Positions 1 to 7,043 of a DNA stretch of 64,000 nt are shown here, in pieces. Origin of the DNA: Natronincola peptidivorans (GTDB lineage: Bacteria > Bacillota > Clostridia > Peptostreptococcales > Natronincolaceae). The stretch lies in contig NZ_FOHU01000011.1 of the NCBI RefSeq assembly GCF_900111615.1, forward strand, positions 62,001 to 126,000, given 5' to 3'. The notes beneath the pieces are model-generated. The model was given only the letters and a program-made list of their open reading frames with translations, made no database searches and had not been told where the DNA came from. Positions within the stretch are counted from its first letter, which is position 1, and every line of letters begins with the position of its first letter. Position numbers and translations under genes: made by a program.

Positions 1-1148
1 TTAATTTCTTGCACTCCCTTAAACTGATAGAGGTTATAACCTCCCCCACAATTCCAATAAGTATCTTTTGTTATTCCTCCATATTCTTCACCATCAATTA
101 TTCTCTGCATCCTTGGTACAACTATATCATATATATGCTCCCCTTTTTCAATTCCTATATATTTCCTGTTCATCTTATGGGCTACAGCTGATGTTGTACC
201 AGAACCTAAATACGCATCTAACACTATATCACCTTCATTAGTTGAGATATCTAAAATTCTTTTTATTAACTCCTCTGGTTTAGGAGTATCAAAGACCTTT
301 TTATCTGGAAATAGTGATAATAAATGTTTCTTTGCAGTATTTGTAGTGCCTACTTCTGAACCTAACCATAAAGTTTCTGGTGTAACTCCTACCTCTTTAT
401 CAACTAAGAACTTCTTTATTCTAGGAACACCATTTCCATCTTTTCCAAACCAAATATTATTCTCACTAATTTCTTTATCCATACGTTCCTTATTATAAGC
501 CCAACACCTTCCATTAGGAAGAGAGTGCACTTTTCCATTAGGAGCTATAATGTCATAAAATTGACTCTTAACAGCATGACCTGCTTGTACATGTGCTGAA
601 ACTGACTGCCAGGGACCTCTAGGATCATTATCTGGATTCTTATATCTTTTTAGTATTTCGGGTGTTGCTGGAAGAAGGTTTCTAGATGCCTTAAATTTGT
701 CAGGGTTTTTAGCATAAACTAAGATATACTCATGATTATTAGAAAACACTTTTCTGTTTTCTCTCGAAGTTCTATGTTCCCATATTATAGTAGTTAAAAA
801 GTTCTTTCTTTTAAAAACTTTATCAGCTAAAACTTTAAGATAATGAACTTCATTGTCGTCTATAGATATCCATATGCTTCCATCTTGACTTAATAAAGGC
901 TCTAATCTTTTAAGTGTGTTGGTAATATAATCTACCCATCTATCATGTCCCATATCATCCTTATAATGGGTATATTTTTCACTATTATTATATGGTGGAT
1001 CAATATATATACACTTGACCAAACCTAAATGGCTTTTAGATAATTGATCTAAAACTTTTTTATTATCTCCATGTATTATCATGTTGTCGGTATCTTTTAC
1101 ACCATATGAAAATTCCTCTAAAAATTTAAATTTTTTAATAATAATCAC
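1..1148 (-). CDS. Beta-class adenine DNA methyltransferase (type III Mod-like), C-terminus beyond window
   Basis: An open frame enters from the left edge and gives about 382 residues without a stop. Motif IV, IDPPYNN, lies near residue 50 and motif I, DAYLGSGTT, near residue 320. This DPPY-before-FxGxG order defines beta-class amino methyltransferases such as type III Mod subunits and many type II N6-adenine enzymes. It would methylate adenine in a specific DNA site. The start is unclear: GTG at 1148 is in frame but touches the GAAGG Shine-Dalgarno-like stretch, the ATT codons just after have better spacing, and the first ATG is 22 codons in. It follows a second methyltransferase (stop at 1164) by 15 bases and so is probably cotranscribed. 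No type III Res subunit is visible; pairing with the PLD nuclease upstream is inferred. Confidence 0.85.
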   Translation of the reverse strand, partial: MIIIKKFKFLEEFSYGVKDTDNMIIHGDNKKVLDQLSKSHLGLVKCIYIDPPYNNSEKYTHYKDDMGHDRWVDYITNTLKRLEPLLSQDGSIWISIDDNEVHYLKVLADKVFKRKNFLTTIIWEHRTSRENRKVFSNNHEYILVYAKNPDKFKASRNLLPATPEILKRYKNPDNDPRGPWQSVSAHVQAGHAVKSQFYDIIAPNGKVHSLPNGRCWAYNKERMDKEISENNIWFGKDGNGVPRIKKFLVDKEVGVTPETLWLGSEVGTTNTAKKHLLSLFPDKKVFDTPKPEELIKRILDISTNEGDIVLDAYLGSGTTSAVAHKMNRKYIGIEKGEHIYDIVVPRMQRIIDGEEYGGITKDTYWNCGGGYNLYQFKGVQEI

Positions 1149-1163
1149 CTTCTTTCAATAAAT

Positions 1164-2549
1164 TTATTTTTTACAAACAATTAAGATTTCCGCACTATAA
1201 TTAGTTTCAAAATTCTTATCTGTTTTATTCAGTTTGCTATGTGCAAACTGACCTACGGAAACACTTTTTACGTTATTGAAATATTGCCTACCAAGAGACT
1301 CTAATTCCTCTATTCTTTGCATTCTAGGTGTGCTTTTTCTATCCTCAGCAAATGGAGAGTATGAAAGAACAAGAGAGGAATTATTTTGACTCACCTTTTT
1401 AAATAAAGTATCAAAAGCCTCTTTTGCCTGAGTCTTTATGGAGAATGGTGATTGGTGTCTATCGTTTCTATAAATACCTCTACTAAACTTTTCTTTCCCC
1501 TTTACTATAGTCTTTGATATTTTTGGATTATCTCTTAGACAGATTGTTTCTAAAACATGATAATAACGACTATAATGGTATCTAGTGTATGGAGGATCTG
1601 CATATACAACTTTTACATCCTTGCTTAAATTGTCTAATGCATCTGAAAAATCCATTCGGTAGGTACGATGGTCAAAATTAGTCTTTCTTAATCCAAGAAA
1701 ACTTTCCAGTTTTAAGGAGAAAATTTCAAATGCATTATTCTTTCTGTCTGTTACAATCTTATTAACAATACTTTTTTTCGGTTTACCATCTGAGTCAAAT
1801 GGTTTTAAGGGTTGTGCAAACTGTTTACCTACTGTGTTTACTATGTCACTAGCAGCACTTAATATTGCAGCTGTAAAGGTGTCTCTGTCATTAATATCTA
1901 AAGATAAAGAATACTCTAGTAGAGCATCCAACTGAACTGATTGTTTGAAAGAAAAATATGTACCGCCAAAATATCGTGAAGTCAAAGCTTCAGGCCCAAT
2001 TATAAAATTTGACTCCTTTAAACGATCTGCAGATTTACTTAAAGCTTCTTTTAACATCACCGTTTCTGCTTCACAACACCCTTCTTCAAACTTAATTATA
2101 GAACCATTTTCAACTAAATCGCAAATGAAGAATGGGCTCCCTTGTAATGCCTCTTCTATAAACTTTTCTTCACATTCAATCATTGGTTCTAGACACCACA
2201 TCAATTTCTTATAGTGCTCAGAATTAATACATTCAGATACTACTTTTTCAACAGAATAGTAGCTACTTAATGGTTTAAGCACTGATGATGTTAATACTCT
2301 GGAATATTCTTGTATATCAATTGCCGTAACAGGACGGTTCTTTGATAAAAATTGAGAAACAGTCCCTGACCCTGAGAAGAGGTCACAAACTCTACTATTC
2401 GTAGGATCTATATCATCAATAACTTTTCCTATAAACTCAAGAATCCTCAATTTACTTCCCAAATAATGTATAGGTCTAAATGACTCAGAATTAGAGTCTA
2501 CTACTGCTTTTAAAAGGGTTAGTTGCTCACCTTTTTTTATATTTCCCAT
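1164..2549 (-). CDS. Alpha-class (D12/Dam-like) adenine DNA methyltransferase
   Basis: The 461-residue protein has the SAM-binding motif I FSGSGTV near residue 58 and the catalytic motif IV ADPPYTRYHY near residue 315. Motif I before DPPY, with a long variable target-recognition insert between, is the alpha-class arrangement (Dam, DpnM, half of FokI). It should transfer a methyl group to adenine N6 and shield the host from the neighbouring restriction enzyme. An AGGAG Shine-Dalgarno sits 8 bases before the ATG. It lies between the PLD nuclease gene and the second methyltransferase, all on the minus strand. A terminator-like hairpin (2762-2794) separates it from the nuclease gene, so the methyltransferases probably have their own promoter within 2550-2760. 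Two different methyltransferases suggest an asymmetric recognition site. Confidence 0.88.
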   Translation of the reverse strand: MGNIKKGEQLTLLKAVVDSNSESFRPIHYLGSKLRILEFIGKVIDDIDPTNSRVCDLFSGSGTVSQFLSKNRPVTAIDIQEYSRVLTSSVLKPLSSYYSVEKVVSECINSEHYKKLMWCLEPMIECEEKFIEEALQGSPFFICDLVENGSIIKFEEGCCEAETVMLKEALSKSADRLKESNFIIGPEALTSRYFGGTYFSFKQSVQLDALLEYSLSLDINDRDTFTAAILSAASDIVNTVGKQFAQPLKPFDSDGKPKKSIVNKIVTDRKNNAFEIFSLKLESFLGLRKTNFDHRTYRMDFSDALDNLSKDVKVVYADPPYTRYHYSRYYHVLETICLRDNPKISKTIVKGKEKFSRGIYRNDRHQSPFSIKTQAKEAFDTLFKKVSQNNSSLVLSYSPFAEDRKSTPRMQRIEELESLGRQYFNNVKSVSVGQFAHSKLNKTDKNFETNYSAEILIVCKK

Positions 2550-2761
2550 ATATAAATCTCCTAACTTTTTTCAAAAGAGTAACCAAACATTTACAACCTA
2601 TCTACAGTATTATACTAATTACACCGTAAAAGCTAACGTTGATAGAGAGTAAACAGCCTTTTGTATTTAACCATTATATTTTTTGTTAAATGTTCTTCTA
2701 TAATCTATTATACAAGAACTTATGTTCTTAGTACATATTTTTCTTTAATTAATACAAAGAA

Positions 2762-2794
2762 AATAGCCACCTCAGTATCAACGAGATGGTTATT
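2762..2794 (-). terminator. Hairpin terminator after the PLD nuclease gene
   Basis: AATAGCCACCTC and GAGATGGTTATT form a 12-pair stem with one wobble and a 9-base loop. On the minus strand it is followed by a T-rich stretch. It lies 17 bases beyond the nuclease stop codon. Confidence 0.7.
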
Positions 2795-2810
2795 CAGTAC
2801 TTCCAATATG

Positions 2811-4025
2811 TTAAATTAACCAAAAGTTCAAATTTGGACAGTTTTCTCTAAGGTCTTCAACATCCGTTAAATACCGTCTCATTCTAATTCCCACCCTTGG
2901 TTGATAATTATTTAAGTAGACTATAACTTCATTATAAATGTCATGATCAGGCATAATAAGTGAATAAATAAAAGAACGAGTAGCTACTTTTATGAAAATT
3001 CCTATAGGTCTATTATCACCTTCCGGATACTCTATACCGCTTGCTGCAGCCAACTCAACTCTATAGTTTTGACTTCTTACTGATACCGTAGGCCTAACCT
3101 CTAATTCTTCTAGTATTCCTGTTATACTTACATTTCTTAGTAAGATCCGTCTTTCTTCATTAACTCCCGCTATTCCCCCAAAGAATCCTTCAAACACAGC
3201 ACGATTGAAATTAGCTTGTTTCCATCTATTTCCACTATTAGGGATCTCAGCTATAAGTACTTCTAGGTTATCTTCTATTGTCCAGGCCCCATAGTCTTCA
3301 GCATCTAAAATTTCTGGGACAAATGGAGTATCTGTATCCACCACTTCAATTGGAATCACTTCATCATTGACTGGTTCTGTTATTAATGGCTCATTTCGTA
3401 CTTCACAAGGAGTATCTTCTTCCTCTTCCATTTCTAATTCCAGCTCCAACCTACGGCCTCTAGCAAATCTAGTTGCATTTCGAGCTGCTCTTCTTATAAC
3501 CTCTTCATCGTCTAAGTCACGTAGTTTATCATTGTTTTGGCTAACCCATAAATTCCAATATTCTTCAAAATCATTTAACTCATCATTTGTAAGATTATTT
3601 ATTGTAAATGCTTCTTTATTACGTCTTAAACCTTTCTCTGTTAAATTGCCAGAACCAACTATCAGCCTCAGCTCTCCATCAACCTTAAACCATATAAATT
3701 TAGGGTGGAATAATGAACCTGAATCATTATCACAGAAAACTTTTACTTCTAAATTAGGCTGATATAAATCTCTTAACTCTCGTAACTTATTAAGTGTATT
3801 TGTATTTGTAATATCGTCTATACCTACAATTAAAGTAAAAGGATTATTCGATAAAAAATCTCTAATAACTTGGTCTTCAAATATTAAAGAAGTACCACCA
3901 GAGGTGGCAAAAGCGAATACTCCAGCACCATAATCAAGCATGTTTTGTGTACTAGTTGCTGCTGTTAAGATTGCTTCATGTGTCGTTAAAGATCCACTAA
4001 ATCGACCATCTTGAATATAGAACAT
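2811..4025 (-). CDS. PLD-superfamily restriction endonuclease (BfiI/NgoFVII-like)
   Basis: The 404-residue protein has a phospholipase-D type nuclease core in its first 150 residues. A central FHPKFIWF (HxK) is followed 15 residues later by IVGSGNLT and then by an NKEAFT-like turn, the signature of PLD-fold nucleases such as BfiI and the NgoFVII family. These cut DNA through a covalent phosphohistidine without metal. A very acidic linker (runs of E and D, about residues 170-230) leads to a C-terminal part of roughly 170 residues that would be the DNA-recognition domain, in line with BfiI; I recognise no motif there. The gene stands upstream of two adenine methyltransferases on the same strand, so together they read as a restriction-modification system. 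A PLD protein of another defence system remains possible, but DISARM partners are absent. Confidence 0.78.
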   Translation of the reverse strand: MFYIQDGRFSGSLTTHEAILTAATSTQNMLDYGAGVFAFATSGGTSLIFEDQVIRDFLSNNPFTLIVGIDDITNTNTLNKLRELRDLYQPNLEVKVFCDNDSGSLFHPKFIWFKVDGELRLIVGSGNLTEKGLRRNKEAFTINNLTNDELNDFEEYWNLWVSQNNDKLRDLDDEEVIRRAARNATRFARGRRLELELEMEEEEDTPCEVRNEPLITEPVNDEVIPIEVVDTDTPFVPEILDAEDYGAWTIEDNLEVLIAEIPNSGNRWKQANFNRAVFEGFFGGIAGVNEERRILLRNVSITGILEELEVRPTVSVRSQNYRVELAAASGIEYPEGDNRPIGIFIKVATRSFIYSLIMPDHDIYNEVIVYLNNYQPRVGIRMRRYLTDVEDLRENCPNLNFWLI

Positions 4026-4349
4026 TTAAAAACCCCCATTTCTATTTATATAGAGAGAATTATAATCTTATCTTATCTTAAATAGAAAATCATGTCAACA
4101 AAACCAGACCATTTGACTTTTAGTTAATAATTTTTAAAACTTAAGTTGCTTCTATGAAATGATATATTTTGACTAAATATTGTACTAAAATACAGCAACT
4201 TACATGTGTAATTTTACTTTCATATACTTCCACTTTGTAAACCAGTTGATATTATTTTCAGTTTTGGGTATTCGCTTAGTACTTTATTAATTATCTTGGT
4301 TGAATCTTTTAACCATCCTAATCGCTAATGCTCTTCTTCCAACTCTTTA

Positions 4350-4393
4350 CTGGGACAGATTGCCTCTCTAGCAGCATCGGCAGACTGTCCCAG
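4350..4393 (-). other. Long stem-loop in the gene-free region
   Basis: The arms CTGGGACAG and CTGTCCCAG pair perfectly over 9 bases. After an A-A mismatch the stem continues with TTGCC and GGCAG around a 14-base loop. There is no T-run, so it is unlikely to be a simple terminator; a structured RNA or a transposon-end hairpin fits better. Confidence 0.5.
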
Positions 4394-4619
4394 ACAAGGT
4401 AAGTTTTTCGGGTCTCGTCCCCCAACTACTGTTCCATAGAGATAGGATCCATAAAAGGTCTATCTCTTAGGTCAATCCTATCCTTATTCCACTTTCCCTA
4501 AATGTACATAATTTCAGTAATAGTTGAGGGGTGTCGAAGTGGAGCTTTGGGGGTTTTTATTACAGCAATATTTTTGGGATTTTCGAAGTAGTTCTCTGAA
4601 GTCCGGTATTCATTATTAC

Positions 4620-4790
4620 ACCTTATCCCTCATACTTCCCTAACTAAGGTCCACTTCTACAGAGGGTAGACTGCCTTCAAAGTTATTACTGATTCATAGT
4701 TTTCATAAGCAAGAAAACACCCATCCTCTAGTGTACTGTAATGCTATTTCCTAACTTCCATAGATTGCTGGCTTTAGAGTGTTTTTAAAG
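4620..4790. repeat. Diverged direct repeat, copy A (left of the Mrr cassette)
   Basis: Aligns with 6738-6905 in the same orientation. Shared blocks include CATACTTCCCT, GTCCAC then TCTACAGAGGG, AGACTGC, TTCAAAG and TAGATTGCTGG, separated by diverged stretches. The two copies bracket the zinc-ribbon, coiled-coil and Mrr genes. On the minus strand both encode a peptide containing SLPSVEVD, in copy A after a frame change and with an early stop. Confidence 0.65.
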
Positions 4791-4867
4791 AGTGTTACAT
4801 ATAGTCATTAGAATTAATTTCTATGCCACTTGTCTCACAAGCAACCTCACAATTGCTAATAATTATT

Positions 4868-5671
4868 TTAATCTTGTATCCATCTCAGTGCTCTACGAAA
4901 ACCTAGATCTTCAGCTTCTTTCACTGTATCTACATAGTACTCTCCTTCATTAATGATCATAGCTTTATCATATTGCTGGTCAAATGGTAGATGATATATT
5001 TTTTCTCCAGTTTCGTGATTAATATTACATTTGATTAAAGGATATTCCTCAAGTTTTATGTTTTCATCTACGACCACACCTAATGTGTTAGCAAAAACTT
5101 TAGCTTTTTCGCTCAAAGTTGTAGAGGTAATGAATCTAGGAACGATATCACCTGATTTTAAAGCATCATTAAAAGTATATAATCCTTCATTATGATTTTT
5201 ATCTATATAATATTTAACAGTTGTTCCATACAATTGATTAATATGTTTCTCATGTATAGTTTTTCTTTCAGCCCAATACTTACATTGAATTAGCTCTGTT
5301 TTCCCTTTTTTAGAACAAATCAAATCAATTCCCAGGTCTTCTAACCCTTTTGCAATCCCATGGAACGTTACTTTATAACCTTCTTTTTCATATAAATAAC
5401 CTATATATCTCTCATAATCTCTTCCTATGGCCCAGTTGCTCTTATGCCTGGCTTTATATCTATCTAATGCTAGCTGGTACCTTTCAATTGATGAAAGCCT
5501 ACTGTACTCTTCCTGTGAAAGCCACTTACTTGTATTATCTCCATCATCCTCTTCTAAATGAAATCCTGTTTTTCTAATTGTGTTAAGTTCTTCTTGTATC
5601 CCTTCATCCTTAAATTTTTCTAGATCAGGAAATAAGCTTTCGTAGTACTCCACAATATATTGTAGTATCAT
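4868..5671 (-). CDS. Mrr-like restriction endonuclease domain protein (downstream half of a probable split gene)
   Basis: The 267-residue product carries an Mrr_cat type PD-(D/E)xK nuclease. GRDYERYIGYLYE (about residues 100-113) gives the helix with the conserved acid, GIDLI (about 133-137) the catalytic Asp, and LIQCKYW (about 145-151) the QxK strand. Such nucleases cleave DNA, often methylated DNA. The first 40 residues are helical and continue the style of the upstream coiled-coil gene. The ATG has no Shine-Dalgarno; instead it follows a palindrome CGTTAGCTAACG and a run of ten A. Losing one A would fuse this frame in register with the upstream frame. I read the two as one protein of about 410 residues interrupted by, or regulated through, the A tract. 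Confidence 0.8.
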   Translation of the reverse strand: MILQYIVEYYESLFPDLEKFKDEGIQEELNTIRKTGFHLEEDDGDNTSKWLSQEEYSRLSSIERYQLALDRYKARHKSNWAIGRDYERYIGYLYEKEGYKVTFHGIAKGLEDLGIDLICSKKGKTELIQCKYWAERKTIHEKHINQLYGTTVKYYIDKNHNEGLYTFNDALKSGDIVPRFITSTTLSEKAKVFANTLGVVVDENIKLEEYPLIKCNINHETGEKIYHLPFDQQYDKAMIINEGEYYVDTVKEAEDLGFRRALRWIQD

Positions 5672-5678
5672 ATTTTCG

Positions 5679-6119
5679 TTAGCTAACGTTTTTTTTTTCA
5701 GCTTTTATTTCTCTTACTAGTTCAGCTGCTTTTATAGCAGGTCTTCTTTTAGTCTTTAGTATTTCTTCTTTGGTTGTATCAATTATTTCGATATACTCAC
5801 TATACGCTTTTGCTAACCATGGAAATCCAATAGTCTTTTCTTTATATAAAATATCAAAAGCTTGTTGTTTTTCCATTAATAACTTTTTTTCATTTTTTAT
5901 CTTTTCATCCGTTTTTTTCTTATCATTTTCAAAACTATTAATAGCCTCTTGTAAATTCTTTTTCTCATCTTCTACAATTTTGCTTACCATTTCTTTTGTA
6001 TTATTGTTATTTTGTTGGATTTCTTCATGTAGAATATATATTTCTTTTTTCAAAGCTTCTAGTTCTTGAATCTGTCCATCCAGCCTATTTTTTTCAGTAT
6101 AGTAGTTAAATTCATTCAT
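5679..6119 (-). CDS. Coiled-coil protein, probably the N-terminal half of the Mrr nuclease
   Basis: The 146-residue product is charged and helical with heptad-like repeats over residues 10-90 (many E, K, I, L). A compact segment, FPWLAKAYSEY, then KTKRRPAIKAAE, ends just before the A10 run at 5689-5698. The stop TAA is seven bases before the next ATG. Its own ATG overlaps the stop of the upstream membrane zinc-ribbon gene (ATGA), so the genes are translationally coupled. I know of nucleases in which a coiled coil with an FPWLA/KRRPA type segment leads straight into the catalytic domain; that is recollection, not a search. Alone it would be a coiled-coil protein of unknown function. Confidence 0.7.
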   Translation of the reverse strand: MNEFNYYTEKNRLDGQIQELEALKKEIYILHEEIQQNNNNTKEMVSKIVEDEKKNLQEAINSFENDKKKTDEKIKNEKKLLMEKQQAFDILYKEKTIGFPWLAKAYSEYIEIIDTTKEEILKTKRRPAIKAAELVREIKAEKKNVS

Positions 6120-6547
6120 ATTTTCTCCTCCTTTGTTGTTACCCTCATAGATAAAATACTCTCTACCCTCTTTTTAAATGTTATGGAGTAACCACACTTA
6201 CTACACTTTAGTATATAGGAATTGTCGCGAGCTTTATCTACCTTAGTAGTAAAGCTACATTTAGGACATATATTTATATGCTCATGTTTTGAGTTTTTTA
6301 TTACCGCTAACATAGAGTCTTTTGAACTTTTTATACTATCCAATTTACTTTTAATATCCTTTAAATCTTCTTCTAGCTCATTATTAATACCAACAATTTT
6401 TTTATTTAATTCAACTAGTTGTTCTTTTTTAAGCCTAGCAGCGGCTTTTCTCTCGAAATATGTTCCTATTGAAGTTGTAATCTTACGATAGATTAAATAA
6501 AAGGTATATATTATTGCTATTATTAACAATAGAATTATCCATTCCAT
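6116..6547 (-). CDS. Membrane-anchored coiled-coil protein with C-terminal zinc ribbon
   Basis: Starting at the ATG at 6547, which has GGGAG seven bases upstream, the protein is 143 residues. A hydrophobic helix (WIILLLIIAIIYTFYLIY, residues 3-20) anchors it in the membrane. A basic, helical coiled-coil stretch follows (about 30-85). The C-terminus carries ICPKC and, about 20 residues on, LKCSKC, a four-cysteine zinc ribbon near residues 97-125. It overlaps the next gene by four bases and is the first gene of the cassette leading to the Mrr nuclease. Function unknown; by context it may tether or sense for the nuclease at the membrane. I do not recognise a named family. Confidence 0.7.
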   Translation of the reverse strand: MEWIILLLIIAIIYTFYLIYRKITTSIGTYFERKAAARLKKEQLVELNKKIVGINNELEEDLKDIKSKLDSIKSSKDSMLAVIKNSKHEHINICPKCSFTTKVDKARDNSYILKCSKCGYSITFKKRVESILSMRVTTKEEKI

Positions 6548-6651
6548 GAAATCACTCCCAAAAACATTATGAACCATATACTTCCACGATAAATAATTAA
6601 ATCCTTCTTATTTTAAAATGCTATCATACTTTAATTTAACTAAATAAAGTA

Positions 6652-6692
6652 TAAAAAAGTTCTAAGTCCTTGCAACCTTGGACTTAAAACTT
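6652..6692 (-). terminator. Rho-independent terminator upstream of the zinc-ribbon cassette
   Basis: AAGTTCTAAGTCC and GGACTTAAAACTT form a long stem with a 10-base loop, followed on the minus strand by TTTTTTAT. It separates HEPN-gene transcripts from the cassette that starts at 6547. Confidence 0.75.
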
Positions 6693-6732
6693 TTCTTCAT
6701 TGCCTAATATATTTTAAATCTTTAACGTAAAC

Positions 6733-6879
6733 CTAGCGGCCAGCTACTGCATACTTCCCTCCACTAGTGTCCACCTCTACAGAGGGAAGACTGCTTTCAA
6801 AGCTATCACTTTCCATAACCAATAAAATAACCCCTCTTCTCTTGGGCCTATAGAGTCTAGCAAAACTAATCTTTAACAT
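6733..6879 (-). CDS. Possible small protein within repeat copy B (doubtful)
   Basis: ATG at 6879 opens a 48-codon frame ending in TAG at 6733, basic at the start and containing SFESSLPSVEVDTSGGKY. The same SLPSVEVD string occurs in copy A, which suggests a shared coding ancestor. There is no clear Shine-Dalgarno and the frame continues upstream without a start, so this is more likely the tail of a decayed gene than a working gene. I do not recognise the family. Confidence 0.25.
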   Translation of the reverse strand: MLKISFARLYRPKRRGVILLVMESDSFESSLPSVEVDTSGGKYAVAGR

Positions 6880-6905
6880 CCCTAGATTGCTGGTTTTAGG
6901 CCCTG
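6738..6905. repeat. Diverged direct repeat, copy B (right of the Mrr cassette)
   Basis: Direct counterpart of 4620-4790, about 2.1 kb apart in the same orientation. Copy B is the better preserved on the minus strand: one frame stays open through the whole unit, whereas copy A has stops and a frame change. Confidence 0.65.
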
Positions 6906-7043
6906 ATAAATTAGATCTTTATTTATTTGTTTGTTTTCATTTAACAGTCTGAACCTCTGCCATTCTGACACTCTCTAAAAATAATTCCTAGTTCAGCTTG
7001 AATTTCAATTACCTATTGATTGGCAATAAATAAAATGCATTTC

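Larger units (their letters stand above)
4026..4867. other. 842-base gene-free region with strong hairpins and a diverged repeat copy
   Basis: No gene of convincing length is seen. A 14-pair hairpin with one A-A mismatch lies at 4350-4393 (arms TGGGACAG and CTGTCCCA). Further inverted arms around 4438-4490 (GAGATAG with CTATCTC, GATAGGA with TCCTATC) can form competing stems. The stretch 4620-4790 is a diverged copy of 6738-6905. Read on the minus strand this copy keeps short peptide similarity to the other but with stops and a frame change. It could be a structured RNA, the decayed end of a mobile element, or both; a promoter for the PLD nuclease gene should also lie here. Confidence 0.55.
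6548..7043. other. About 500-base gap between the zinc-ribbon cassette and the HEPN gene
   Basis: Holds the terminator at 6652-6692, the repeat copy B (6738-6905) with a possible 48-residue open frame inside it, and AT-rich DNA that must contain the promoter of the cassette. No other gene is seen. Confidence 0.5.

Noticed and set aside
1-2549. Type III restriction-modification system
   Set aside because: The beta-class methyltransferase resembles Mod, but no Res helicase-nuclease is seen; the PLD nuclease is the closer partner. Res could still lie left of the window.
3367-3762. Plus-strand open frame opposite the PLD nuclease
   Set aside because: Serine-rich shadow of the acidic linker of the real gene; no ribosome site.
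1164-4025. DISARM system based on a PLD protein and a methyltransferase
   Set aside because: No drmA, drmB or helicase genes are present.
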